A stretch of 64,000 nt of DNA from Sphaerolaimus hirsutus (taxonomy: Eukaryota; Nematoda; Chromadorea; Monhysterida; Sphaerolaimidae): contig OZ038451.1 in the NCBI GenBank assembly GCA_964036195.1, positions 186,001 through 250,000 on the forward strand, written 5' to 3'. How positions within the stretch are numbered: position 1 is the first letter of the stretch; the number at the start of each line of letters is the position of its first letter. The notes under the pieces are model-generated. The model was given only the letters and a program-made list of their open reading frames with translations. It made no database searches and was not told the DNA's origin. The translations under genes were made by a program, and so were the position numbers. Shown here one piece after another: positions 1-11,238 of this stretch.

Positions 1-24
1 GGTTACACTCGTAGAGCCTGGAGC

Positions 25-632
25 CAGAGTTGTTAAAAGGTACGTACGTTTACTCGAAAAATACGCGTACGCGAGTACGCGGTAAATACATTTACATATA
101 CTTTTCAAAAAAAATACCGTACGCACTTGTACGCGTACACTTTCAAAGCGTACGCGTACGGAAAATGTATTTATGAAAGTTCAATGTGGGACATATTTAT
201 AAAATAACTACACTGCTATGTATTTACAGAAGTGGTTCCATTGAATATTTTAGATATGCGGGGGTAGTGCCTTTAAAAATTTAAAAATTCGCAACCAAGT
301 CGAAATGGTTGTGGAAACAATGGATGTGGTAAACGAGTCGGGAGAACGATGATTTTTATCTCCTAGAAAAAAGAGACCTTGAAAACTATATAATCTGTCA
401 TTTGCTTATAGAAAAACATACGTTGTGATGTACACGTATGAAAAAGTGCCCACTTTTACACATTCTATGAAGAAAAGTAGTCGTTTTTACACTCACAAAA
501 AAGTACCCACATTTACGCGTACGTACGAGTAAAAAAAAAGTAATTTACGTTTTCTATACTTTGTGGTGAGTAAAAAAAAACCCTTATGTTTACATATACT
601 TTTAAAAAAGTTCAGTAATTCTAACAACTCTG
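25..632. mobile_element. hAT-like MITE, CAGAGTTG family, outer type
   Basis: The ends are inverted repeats: CAGAGTTGTTA on the left and TAACAACTCTG on the right. They are flanked by 8-bp direct repeats, CCTGGAGC at 17-24 and CTTGGAGC at 633-640 (7 of 8 match). An 8-bp target duplication with CAGxGTTG ends is typical of the hAT superfamily. The inside is non-coding and built from ACGTACG/ACGCGTACG-like palindromic steps. Related copies are at 20,245-21,483, 32,378-32,853 and 47,516-48,812. Confidence 0.8.
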
Positions 633-2555
633 CTTGGAGCGTGTCGATTGGCGCTGCGCTATTGACTACCTACTTTACTGTCGGATTTTGGTGAACTCAT
701 AAATCGGCTTTGAACGCGTTTGAGTTTACCAGAATGAGGCGTCTGTCAACTGCGGCTGATAAGAATAACTCATTACAGTAAGTACAAATGCGTCCAAAGC
801 CGTTTTACTATGGAATAATTAACTATGAAATTGATCACAAGATTTTATCCATAAAACTAGGTATACTCGGCGGACTTTTTGCTATACAATGATTGCATGA
901 CGTCATTTCGCTGGAATTCAGACAAGAACAAAGAATGTAAAATACAGTAAACGATAAAATGCGCAATCTAAATGACGCGATTTTCGCACGTTCTAAAGCC
1001 TACGACCATTTCGCTATACAATTTTGTTCAGTCTAGGTATGATTGATAATGTATTGATTTTAACTTTGAATGGATATATTCCATTCAGTTTTGGGGCGAT
1101 TTGATTCCGTCCAAACTTTTAACGGGACAAATCTTTTTTTGGATCAGTGCCAAAAATGTGTGTGGCGCGTGTTCATGAATACTCCGGTTATACGTCGGGA
1201 CAATAAATTGCGATGGTTAAGCACAGCGGAATAGCAATCCGCTGAACAGCTAACAACCATGAGATGCATTTCATTTGATGTTATCCTGTCACTCAAAATT
1301 CCGTTCCTGGCCTGGAAACTCATAAAAATCATATCGGCCAAGCACATAAAAGCAAAAATTTGTACTGGGTTTGGCATTGTCGTACGTCTCTTTTCAAATA
1401 CTACTGGGCATTTTGCCAAAGCGACCAGGTTACGCATTTTGTCTTAAAAAAAGACAAAAAGCGCAACGTATTTCGCAATCATGCGACCAAAAATTGGTCA
1501 CACGACTGCGAAACAGTCGCAATGGCAATGACGAGTGTCGGGGAAAATTCACCCGCCACCAGCTCGCTTGAGCTAGTGGGCTCGTCATGCCCACTAAACC
1601 AGGTCGCCGTGCGGCAAACCTGGTTAATATTACCGCAAATTTTTTCTCTCTTATATATTTTTGTGCCCCCAAAATTCTGAGCGTTGCGGTAAAACTGCTT
1701 TTTAGAGAGGTTTTTCGCGCAAATTTTTGCGAATGTCAATTGGATCGTAAATAGTGTAAAATTGTACCCTTTTTCACGCGTAAAATGTGTAAAATGTAAA
1801 AAGTGTAAAATCAGATTGTAAATAGTGTGAAAATGATCCATTTTACACAGTTTTTTTTATTGAATGGAAACATTCGAAAACAATGGAAACTTTTTTTCAA
1901 TTAGCTTTACTTTTACAGGTAAATATAATGTTTTTACAGCAGTTTACTATTATGATAGTGGGGGGAAATACACAAATGGTGGGGGAAAATCGACAAATGG
2001 TGGGGGAAATTAATGACACGTAAAAACGCAATCGCAAACGCATGAAACGAACATTTTGTGACGCTTCAATGATTTTTCTATAGCGTTGGCGGTCGCTGTC
2101 GAGTCGTTGGTAGCCGACTTGTGTCCTTTTTGTGCCTAAACGGTGAGTTTTTAGTGTTTCAGATTGTTTCGACATGGATAGAAAGATGTTTTTGAAAAAG
2201 GCGTGTGAAAAGAGCTGTAATAACCAGTGATGATGCACGCACCATTGGTTTCTATCGGTACTTAATGTTTGGCGGTTTGACGCATTTTCGGGTAACACAC
2301 ACTGCCTGTCAACTGTTTTGGTGTCAACTCGATTTTGGTTGAATTAAGGTAGTTTTTACCTTTCATGAGACCTACAGTCAGTGTCATAAAATCGGAGTTG
2401 ACACAGAAACGGTTGACATCCAGAGTGTGTGGTTCCTTAGTAGGATAAAATGGCTGGGTAAAATGTTCGACCATTTTTCAAAAATCAAAAGAGGCAAAGA
2501 ACGTACCTTTACAAACAAGATGTGTGAGCAACAAAAAGCTTGTGTAATTTTGCAG
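633..2555. other. No supported gene; hairpin-rich stretch
   Basis: I see no convincing exon here, although the first exon of the + strand gene at 2,556 probably lies in this stretch. At 1,485-1,660 there is a run of small inverted repeats (an ACCAAAAATTGGT step, a CGACTG...CAGTCG stem, AGTGGGC...GCCCACT). At about 868, ACTCGGCGGACTTTTTG resembles one end of the TIR element at 45,151-45,706. From 1,745 to 1,850 the motif GTGTAAAAT recurs. Confidence 0.5.
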
Positions 2556-3568
2556 CTGTACAGCAACTGCCCATCATTCAAGTGTCAGCCAATTGAACGC
2601 CAGAATGGCCGTGCCAGCGATCTTGCTGTTCAGGTATACACCCGAGACCTGAACGAAGGTGAAAACCATTGGGAAAGCGGACGTAAAGAATGGATCTTTC
2701 CATTGACTTCAAGGTGTCAATTTTTTTCTGTCGTTGTGTCGAAATTTGTCAACTAGCTGTCACTCTTTTTTCAAAGTGATCAAAAACGCAGAGATTTCAT
2801 GCTACTTCAATACAAAAAATCCACGGTTGATTTGCGGGCATGGATAAAAGTTTCAACGCACTGTAAGTGCTTACAGTGTTTACATGTGGACCTTCCAGAC
2901 TTAAATGAGGTATTGAAAAACTATTTTTTATTTGATGCTTTTTCCATTATAGAAGAAACATTTTTGGTGCAGATTGATGCGTTGTGTGATCACTTCAACA
3001 GGCTTTCACTGACATCGATAAAAAAGGTGAATTGACTATGACTATGAATATGACTCTCGACTCAATCTATCCAACCCCCTGTCGACTCAACTATCTATCC
3101 AACCCCCCATCGACTCAACTACCTATCCAACCCCCCATCGACTCAACTATCTATCCAACCCCCCATCGACTCACTATGTATCCAACCCCCCATAGACTCA
3201 AGTATCTACCCAACCCCCATGGAGTCAACTATCTACCCAACCCCCCGTCGACTCAACTATCTATCCAACCCCCCGTCGACTCAACTATCTATCCAACCCC
3301 CTGTCGACTCAACTATCTATCCAACCCCCCATTGACTCAACTATCTACCCAACCCCCCGTCGAGTCAACTAAATAAACCAAGTGAAACTATAAAACCAAA
3401 ACAACATTCAAACTCACGCAGAATGACAAAGATCTGCCACTGCTCAATGTCATCACGGAAAAACACATTCGCTTGTCCGTTGAGGAGCTTCAGAATCGGA
3501 CTGGCCGACTGGTAATTGTTCAGAGTGGCAGCAACAGTGATTTTATGATAGAGCTGACAATTGCTTGA
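2556..3568 (+). CDS. Unknown family gene P1, 3' part, 5 exons
   Basis: I do not recognise the product. Exons by phase are 2,556-2,713, 2,792-2,862, 2,899-2,909 (an 11-nt microexon), 2,973-3,026 and 3,422-3,568. Together they give 147 codons ending in TGA, and all boundaries are GT-AG and in phase. The 5' end is not resolved, because 2,556 follows a good acceptor and an upstream exon is expected. The segment DFMLLQYKKSTVDLRAWIKV aligns with the YFTILTVNMVDLRAKVEL segment of the gene at 18,444-19,841 and with YCTMFKVNDVEFRAKIHL at 11,239-12,081. In each case it follows a phase-2 intron, so these are paralogues. The C-terminus (SDFMIELTIA, then stop) is a hydrophobic beta-like tail, as in its relatives. 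It runs opposite to, and converges on, the - strand member that ends at 3,848. The 11-nt exon is the weakest part of the model. Confidence 0.55.
3054..3375. repeat. 28-bp minisatellite filling an intron
   Basis: About 11 copies of a 28-bp unit beginning CTATCTATCCAACCCC and continuing YGTCGACTCAA. The array fills almost all of the last intron (3,027-3,421) of the + strand gene. The same unit recurs at 10,365-10,795, 13,005-13,222, 16,456-16,505 and 19,115-19,543, with remnants near 4,515-4,556. Confidence 0.9.
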
Positions 3569-3847
3569 AAATTAGTTTGAATTTTTTTATATTATAAGTT
3601 GTAATGAAATAGCACTTTCTGACAAGTAAGCTTTGTCTTGCATGTCGACAATTGGAAATGTCCCTCTTTTTTCACATTTTTGCTTAGTTTTAAAATTTCA
3701 TATTGAATGAACAAGTGAGTCTAAAAAATGTCGTAAACAATATGAGATATGACACGTAACTGTAGTCAAAAAAAATCAAAGCAATCAAATATAACTGTGG
3801 TAAAAGTGTCTATGAAAGCCATTTTAACGTAACATCTTGAGTAAAAA

Positions 3848-6800
3848 CTATCTGTCGAAAAACTTGATATCAGAAAGCATACAATAATGAAAGACACAAA
3901 GCTGACTTTTTTGACAGTTTGCCCGGAGGTAAACTGATAAGCCTGTTGAATTTTTTTATATATTTTCACTTTCACAAAAGTGCCTTATCAGTTGACTTCT
4001 GTGAAAACTGCCAAAAAAGTCAATTTTAAAGTTTTGTTGTGACTTTTGAACTTCTCAAGTGACCAAAAAAATTGAAAATTGACTTTATTGACATTTTTTC
4101 GAGAAGTGAACTTAATTTTTTCAAAGTCAAATTTTTGATTCTTCAAATTTTGGGTAAAGGATTTTGGTAAAATTTCAATGACGCAACAAAAATATGGACA
4201 CAAAAAATTAGCCGGTGCGCGGGGTAATGTAGTAAGATTTACAAAATGTAGAATTTCCAACAGGCTGGTGATTTTCAATATCATCCACATCCGGAATCCA
4301 CATATAGTGATCCGCCAAACGGTTCATTTTCACTCGCGGTGGCGTCTGTTTCTGTGTTATTAAAAGGCTTTTTTATTTTTTGGATTTAAATTACAAAATT
4401 CTCTTTTATCAGACAAGCCTACATTTTCATTTTTTTGTGCAAATGTATCAACTAGTTACATGCAACTCTTTGTACAAACGTATCAAATGACTCAATCTCA
4501 AGTCCAATCAATCTACTGAACTGATCTAGCTATCTAAACCCCCGTCCACTGAACTAGCAAATTTTACAATTTTGAAACGTTTATTTGACATTTTTTTTGG
4601 ATTTTCGCAATTTTTACAACAAACATTAGTACCTTTTTCACTTTCTTTGCACATTGGGGTGTGTGTGCGCCACAATCTCCAAGCGTGACGATGTGATCAG
4701 CGATGCGTTTTGCCTGCCCGTTGGATACATCAAACGGATTTGTCTGCAATGTAAAATGTGTTTTTCATCGAAAATTACTAAACGAAATAAATAAATGGAA
4801 ACATAATTTCACATTTTTGCATTGGGTCGATTCATCAACATCGACATCCACATCGACATCCACATCGACATCCACATCAACATCAACATCCACATCTTCA
4901 TCTTCTGTAAAATTAGAAAAAATATATTGAAAAGACTCTTTTCTGAGCAAAATTGAAAAAAAAGCAGAAAAAATTTTTCACCGAAAACTTTTTTGACGGT
5001 CTGGCGATTTCCGAAAATCGAGTGCAGGTTCTTGGTCGGACTTTTTTCCTGCCGGTCCAGGACAGAAGAGTGTTTCCCAGTGTCTAAAAAAAGTTGTCTA
5101 TAACGAAAGTACTAGGAACAGGTGTGAACAGAAGGCAAAAATTAGTAAAAAATTCACACCTGACACTTTTTTAGGGTCGTGGCGCGTTGTCAGAATTGAT
5201 GCCATGCTTAACTGCACAGTCTTGCTGAGTGGAATTTCAATGCCCTCTGATGTAGCCGATTCGTAGGCTAACATCACCTTCCCAGCACATCTGGAATAGT
5301 TTCAATTGTGACGGTGTCAGTCAATGTACTGTGAAAAACAAAAAAAATGAATGAAAATAAACCTTGGTGGTATCCACGACACTGCGGTCTGCGAATTGTC
5401 ACCAAATTCAGCGGGAATTCTGAGAAATGTTTTTGTGTAGTTGACTAGTTATCTAGTTACTCTATATGGCAGTTGACATTAAGAATGTCAACTGATAACA
5501 AAAATAGTCAGTTTATGTCATAGTTTTTCAAAAGCTGCTATAAGCAAAAAATTGCCAAAATCCACTTGAAACAGTTATTTAACGGGTTCGATAGGGTTCA
5601 AACGGGATTGACTTTTCGGGATCGGGATCGGGATTCACTTTTTCAGATTTCGGGATCGGGATCGGGATTGGGTTTTCGGGATCGGGATGGGGATTGGTTT
5701 TTTGAGATTTCGGGATCGGGATGGGGATTGGGATCGGGATTGGGATTGGCCGGGATTGGGGTCACGGGATCGGGATCGGGATTGGGATTGGCATTTTCCG
5801 GGGATCGGGATTGGTATTTTTGGATTTCGGGATCGGGATTGGGGTTTCGGGATCGGGATCAGGATTCACAGATCACAGGGTTCGACAGATCAGAAGAAGC
5901 TTGATTTTTAAAAATATCTAACTTGTGCGATGTCTCCGGCAGGCCATTTTCATCGTTTTGTAGATGCTGCACACATGCAGCTACCACTCCATTTTCGACC
6001 CATGTGTCCGGTGGGTTCACTTTCTTTCCCGATTTCTCCATTTTTTTGATAAACCGAAAAACCATACCCAATAAGACTTGCGCATTCTGCATATTTAAAG
6101 CATTCACATTGAATTGATTCTAAAATTTTAGAAACTCAGCGACCATGGCGTCGTCGATAGGTCGCAACGAGTTGAGACGCCATCTACTACATTCGAAAAT
6201 CAACTCGTTGCGACCTATCGACGACACCATGGTCGCTGAGTTTGTAAAATTTTCGTTTAATTTACAAACTCAGCGACCATGGTGTCGTCGATAGGTCGCA
6301 ACGAGTTGAGACACCATGTACTGGGATCTAAAATTTTAGAAATTCAATTTTTATGCCTAAAAATGTCCTTTGACTTTGTGCACATTCGTAATTGTTGCTA
6401 GTGATGGAAAAAGTGCCATGGCATTTTTGGCGACATTAGGAAACCCGCAATTATCCAGTTACAAATGTACTTCATCTATTTCTGTATTGTTTGATCCAGT
6501 GCACTCTATTGTGTAGTAATCCAAATGTCCTCCTAGCGAGGAACAACAATATTTGATTGGGTGGTATTTAACCTATACCACCTTGTATTCGGGCTTAAAT
6601 CACCCTTAAAGGTCACTTCTTTTCAACTTTTAGGTCACCATTTTTGGTGACCGGTCAGAAAATATACCACCGTTTACACTTGAAACGGGTGAAAAAGCGA
6701 AAACGTGCACAAAGTCTAATCACATTTTTATGGATAAATGTTAAAACACTGTTTTCACAGGTCACGTTGTCACGTCAATTTGTCGCATTTTGACTCAATT

Positions 6801-7866
6801 GCAAACTCAACTGTTACCAGCCCTTTTTACCCAACTGTTACAAGGTAAGTACCTTGAAAAGGTGTTTACCTTGTAACATTTGGGTAAAAACCGGTAAACT
6901 TTACATAAATATTTAGCAGCCGTTTTTACCCAACTGTTACAAGGTAAATACCTTGAAAAGGTGTTTACCTTGTAACATTTGGGTAAAAACCGGTAAACTG
7001 AAGAAGTTGATCAAAAATTGCACACTAAGCTTATAGTGTGCAATCCAAAAATTAGTTTAAGGCCTATCCCCAGACTAGATCAACCATAAAGGGAGATCGT
7101 AGGGAATAGGACACTCGTTGCGACCTGATAGATTTTTGATCGTTGCTACAACTACATGAATGTGAAACATATATTTGACGGGTTGTAAATAGATGCATAG
7201 ATAGATAGATAACTGAGTGGCATCCGGCAAAGATAGATAGCTGTGCAGTTTTGGGGGGTTTAACCTCTGCCCCATCATTCAACCCCTGGCCCCAAACAAC
7301 CTTATTGCACATTATTTCCAAAACAGTGCACTTTTTGCCAGCGATGGCCTCCTCGTGGTGAAACTCTTTGAATTCATAAATTCGCCTTTTCACAGTGTAC
7401 TCACAGGAGGTGTCTTCATTGATGTCCATGCGCTCTGGCCAGAAGGCTTTGCATAGCCTGTAAGTAGTAATTTTAAGTGTTACTAGTGATGCAAAACCGC
7501 TGTGGCGCTTTTGGCGCCAGGTTTATAAAAAGCGCCATCACCCTTTTGGCGCTTGGCGCCAAAGTGGTGGCGCTTTTTCCATGACTTTTTCCATGACTTT
7601 TCCATGACTTTTTCCATGAGTTTGAGCACTTTGGACCCCCGTTTCAGCAAAAAACATTGGACCCCTGTTTCACCCAAAAAAATTGTACCCCCGTTCAAGG
7701 AAAAAACATTGCAGCCCCACCCAGCCTCAACCAACTTCGCCAACAAAATTCCATCCTTCATTAGGTTCCCAAAACTTTCAATGTTGTCGCACTCCAAATG
7801 GATGCCCAAGTAGTCATTGAAAAAAGACCACACGGTTGCGAGCATCACGTTGTCATTACAGTCTTC
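3848..7866 (-). CDS. Unknown family gene G5, 9 exons
   Basis: I do not recognise the product. Exons in transcript order are 7866-7721, 7457-7301 (or to 7265), 6086-5923, 5419-5363, 5290-5160, 4904-4813, 4743-4633, 4351-4243 and 3942-3848. All junctions are in phase and give 354 codons ending in TAG. The 5' exon is missing or upstream of 7,866. The first exon (FGNLMKDGILLAKLVEAG) and second exon (MDINEDTSCEYTVKRRIYEF) match the same region of the gene at 18,444-19,841 in layout. The exon ending at 5,923 stops in phase 2 after LPETSH, the family's conserved intron position. The sixth exon is an acidic (DV)n run followed by ESTQCKN. A second acceptor at 5,328 opens another frame (TLTDTVTIETIPDVLG), so splicing there may vary. 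The large introns carry a GGGATC-rich element, inverted repeats and hairpins. Confidence 0.55.
5592..5877. mobile_element. GGGATC-rich element, TAGGGTTCAAACGGG family
   Basis: It begins TAGGGTTCAAACGGGATTGA, like the element at 16,738-17,306, and consists of GGGATC/GGGATT hexamers. The sequence GGGTTCGA precedes it (5,584-5,591) and follows it (5,878-5,885), as an 8-bp target duplication would. The expected right-hand inverted end is not recognisable, so the right boundary is less certain. It lies in an intron of the 3,848-7,866 gene. Confidence 0.55.
6132..6339. repeat. Three 44-bp repeats in alternating orientation
   Basis: A 44-bp unit beginning AAACTCAGCGACCATGG and ending CAACGAGTTGA occurs at 6,132-6,175 (+), 6,200-6,243 (inverted) and 6,266-6,309 (+). 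The copies are nearly identical, with one C/T change. CTAAAATTTTAG lies just outside at 6,120-6,131 and again at 6,328-6,339. The block can fold into two mutually exclusive hairpins. It is in the long intron of the gene at 3,848-7,866. Confidence 0.85.
6398..6440. mobile_element. One-ended relic, TAGTGATG/GGCGC family
   Basis: TAGTGATGGAAAAAGTGCCA here and TAGTGATGCAAAACCGC at about 7,486 resemble the terminal repeat of the element at 41,920-43,130 (TAGTGATGTAAAAAGCGCC). The stretch after 7,486 also has the GGCGCTTTTGGCGCC palindromic interior. I saw no matching right ends nearby. Confidence 0.4.
6822..6998. repeat. Two tandem hairpins, TTTTTACCCAA family
   Basis: Two tandem units of about 98 bp. 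Each contains a near-perfect stem that starts TTTTTACCCAACTGTTACAA and returns as TTGTAACATTTGGGTAAAAA, with AAGGTAA..ACCTT steps inside. The same pair of units occurs in the other orientation at 15,590-15,797. Each hairpin contains AAGGTAAGTACC-like text that resembles a splice donor. Confidence 0.85.
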
Positions 7867-8303
7867 CTGTATCAAAATTAGTTGCATTTAAGAAACAAAA
7901 TTTTGAATCAAAATTTTCCAATCAAGATTTTACATTCAAAACAATTAACCACAAATTTTCCAGCACAACCTCCGCGCCCCCCCCCCCGACCACAACCGAA
8001 TGTTACAAATTTTGGACCGTAAATTTTGGTTTGAAATGAGTAGCTAGCTTAGCTAGTTAGCTGCAAAAACGAAGTTGCAAAAACCGTCACAGTTATGTTT
8101 CAGGGTAGTATTCAAGTATTCCATATTCAGGTGCTGATGGACGGGGTTACTGGACCTTTTCAGGGTTGGTACCTGGTACCATCCCTGAATTGGTTTGGTA
8201 AAAACGTATATACGTTTACGTTAATTAACGTACTCTACTATTTGAACACGACAAAATCCGGTATTTGTCGTGATTTTAATTAGCCTATGTATCAGTTAAT
8301 AAA

Positions 8304-10335
8304 TTAGCCAATCCATACCTCGTATTGACACCACGGCTTGAAATAAGTCCTGCGCAAAATCTCCAGGAAAGAGTGAAAAGTACTCCGCCTGTGCACGGAA
8401 TATCTCCACTCTTCTTCAGACAAAAGAGCGCGCATAACTGGATACTCATTTTTATCCGGGTTTTTTTCACTTTTTTCTCTTTTCATTTTGCCATTTTTGA
8501 CCAAGTGTAATTTGAGAGGGTGCCACACTCCTTCAATAGCATTACTATTTATCCCGTCTTTTCTTTTAAACTCAATGTTATGATTGACCATCTTGTGCTG
8601 AAATCCATGCTGAGCCAAGCATTTGTAAGCAGACCAGAGGGCAGTCCCAGAGGGCATAAAATTAGCAGTAAAATGTCAAATCTAATGTAAAAGTCATAAC
8701 ATTTGACATTTTAGACACCTTTTTACACGGTCTGGGATTGGCACCAGGAGTCGCTTATAATTTTGGCGCCTGAAAAATTGTTGGATAGTATTTAGTTTGA
8801 GTCACTTCGCTGAACAAACTGAGAAAAAAGAGGAAAATGTCATTTTTTCTACACAAATTTTAATTTCACTTTATAAAGTGCTGAACAGATTTCAGTCAAA
8901 AAAATTGGGGAAAAATTTCTCACATAGGTCAAAAAAAGATACTTACCTAAAGCAACATTTTCTTGGATAATTGTCAATAACGTGTTTTTGTCGCGTTTTT
9001 TCACATAGCGATAGCGCGCCTGAAATGGCAATGAAAATGAAAAGTCAAAATTGCTACTGAACAAAGAAAAATTAAAATTGAATATAACCCCATCTGAAAT
9101 TGAACAAACCTCTGTAACTTTTCCGCCGACGATTTCCACCAATCCGAACACCCAAGGACCGTCAATAGCCCGCCCATAATTCTTATTCTTGGCTGCAAAA
9201 CTGTCGCCCAACATCGGACGGCCCTTTTTGTTCGCTGACTTTTTCTTTCTGCCCCGCATCAAAGTTTCATCAATCTGGAAGTAAGGACACATTATAAAAA
9301 TATATTACGGGTGTCGAATGGGGGGGGGGCGGGTCCGGGGGGGTCAAATCTGTCAGCTATCTATCTATCAAGGCCGCTCAGCTATCTATCCATCACAAAG
9401 TCAAAATTTGTCAAAGTCAAAATCTATCAAAGAAAAAGAACCCACTTCGACCACAGAACCTTTTGTGACACCCATTGGCCTTAGTTCAGCTCACACTTCT
9501 CGATCATAGTATAAAACCTGTGAGAATCCAACGTAAGTTATTTCGTTAAAATCAACAGCAAGGCAAATAAAAAATGAAGTAAATCGGACCTCTCTACTTA
9601 AATGTTGCCAGTCAGTTATCGTTGAATGACTAGGCTGGCCCTTTTTTGACCGACTAGAGTCAACATCACTAAAATGGTCATAAACAAAGTTGCGGGACAT
9701 CCCAACCGACCAAGTGTACATCAGGTACAACATCTGGAAAAAATTCATAAAATTCATACAAAAACCAGTAAATTGGTGTAAAATTGAAAATGAAATGAAA
9801 TCTCTTAAGTACGGTGTCAAATGTCATGAAAAATTCAAGGTAAAAGGGCATTCTAAATGCCCTCTATTGTTTGAAAAGACCTGATTTTCGAAACTCACTT
9901 AAAAGTGGTTAAAATGAGCTACCTGACGAATTGTCAGCATCCGGTGAGCCCTACCATCGCGCCTTTCCCAACAAAATACGCTGTTGTGCGCAAGGCTGCG
10001 GGCCAAGTGGCAAACTGTGCACCGAGTTGTCAATTGCGGTGCAGTTTGCGGATCCCAAGAAATCCAGCCAGTGCACTGCGACCTAAAACAGTTGCCGTAG
10101 CTGCAATGGGAAAAGTTGCATGTGAAGTTGTAGGTGATTTCATACAATACAAAATGTGAACACACTTATCACGGCCTTTAATTTGACTGATAGGACTGGG
10201 TAAAAGACCCTCTGATTGAGCAAAACGAATTGCCTCCAATTCACCTTTCAAAAAATCCAAATTCCAAAACGGCGGATTGTCCTTCTCTAATCTTTCGTGC
10301 GCAATGAAAGGTTTATGGTCAGGCGGTTCGGGCAC
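8304..10335 (-). CDS. Merlin/ISXO2-like DDE transposase, 7 exons
   Basis: Exons in transcript order are 10335-10166, 10100-9923, 9733-9590, 9517-9497, 9274-9110, 9019-8947 and 8769-8304. The last contains a 106-bp TIR insert at 8,638-8,743. Without the insert and one 4-bp repeat copy, the exons give 369 codons in one frame. The second exon holds paired cysteines (CFRSQC, RCTVC) suggesting a zinc ribbon. The third has the ISXO2-type segment with HSTITDWQHLSRE. The catalytic triad is present: D in QIDETLMRGRKKK, D in ISDSW, E in NAIEGVW, with HGFQHKMVNH before the last. This order is that of ISXO2/IS1595 and eukaryotic Merlin transposases, which cut and paste DNA. I found no element TIRs around it, and it sits among host-like genes with many introns. 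It may therefore be a domesticated copy or the core of an old element. The true 5' exon is not identified. Confidence 0.75.
8638..8743. mobile_element. 106-bp TIR insert in transposase exon
   Basis: Left end AGGGCAGTCCCAGAG and right end GTCTGGGATTGGCA are imperfect inverted repeats. CCAG lies on both sides (8,634-8,637 and 8,744-8,747). The insert falls exactly between SDSW and SAYKC of the transposase, two segments that are contiguous in relatives. It contains in-frame stops, so it must be spliced out or be disabling. A related insert is at 11,812-11,929. Confidence 0.75.
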
Positions 10336-10364
10336 CTACATACAAGGTTATCAGTGATTTTTCT

Positions 10365-10795
10365 ATTGATCCAACCCCCTCTCGACTCAACTATCTATCC
10401 AACCCGCCGTCGACTCAACTATCTATCCAAAGCCCTGTCGACTCAACTATCTATCTATCCCCCTGTCAGCTCAACTATCTATCCAACCCCCTGTTGACTC
10501 AACTATCTATCCAACCCCCTGTTGACTCAACTATCTATCCAACCCCCTGTTGACTCAACTATCTATCCAAAGCCCTGTCGACTCAACTATGTATCTAACC
10601 CCCTGTCAACTCAACTATCTATCCAACCCCCTGTTGACTCAACTATCTACCCAACCCCCCGTCGACTCAACTACCTATCCAGCCCCCCCTTCACTCAACT
10701 ATCTACCCAATTCCCCGTCGACTCAACTACCTATCCAGCCCCCCCTTCACTCAACTATCTACCCAACCCCCGCGCCACTCAACTAGTAACAACCA
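10365..10795. repeat. 28-bp minisatellite
   Basis: About 15 copies of the CTATCTATCCAACCCC unit with C/T variants, upstream of the first recognised transposase exon. It is followed by CTAGTAACAACCAC. The region 10,800-11,238 beyond it shows no exon I can support. Confidence 0.9.
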
Positions 10796-11238
10796 CACCA
10801 AATAAAAGACACCAATACCCTGCCTAATTCACTAACTTCATGCGGACAGTCCGCGAAGCCATGCACAATTGTGCGCCGCCGAAAAGCGCAATATTGTCTG
10901 AAGCGGCTGCACGACCCTCTTTGATCATTTTTTCTGCCGTGCCATCTCGTTACACACCTTCTACGCGGCATCCCAAAATAAAATAGAAATTTTGTAAAGA
11001 GAAAAAACTACATTTGCCTGAAATATTTTTGCATACATTTCACAGCAAAATAAAAGACAGAGCAAAATCTAATCTGAAGAGTATTGGATCTCATCCAACA
11101 GTAGGCTCAACTGTCATAGCTACAATAAAAAAGAACATTACACCAGAAAAAAATTTATTTCCCGTCAAAATACTCATGTGATTAAATCACAATCGCAATA
11201 ACAATCGCAATAACAATCGCAAAACAATTAAATTAATT

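Noticed and set aside
4813-4904. (DV)n and (ST)n open frames on both strands as independent genes
   Set aside because: They come from one GATGTC/GACATC hexamer run. On the - strand the run fits an in-phase exon of the 3,848-7,866 gene, and the + strand frame is its shadow.
5278-5328. Exon TLTDTVTIETIPDVLG as a constitutive exon of G5
   Set aside because: The acceptor and phase fit, but no downstream acceptor then continues the frame. The alternative acceptor giving exon 5,160-5,290 fits on both sides.
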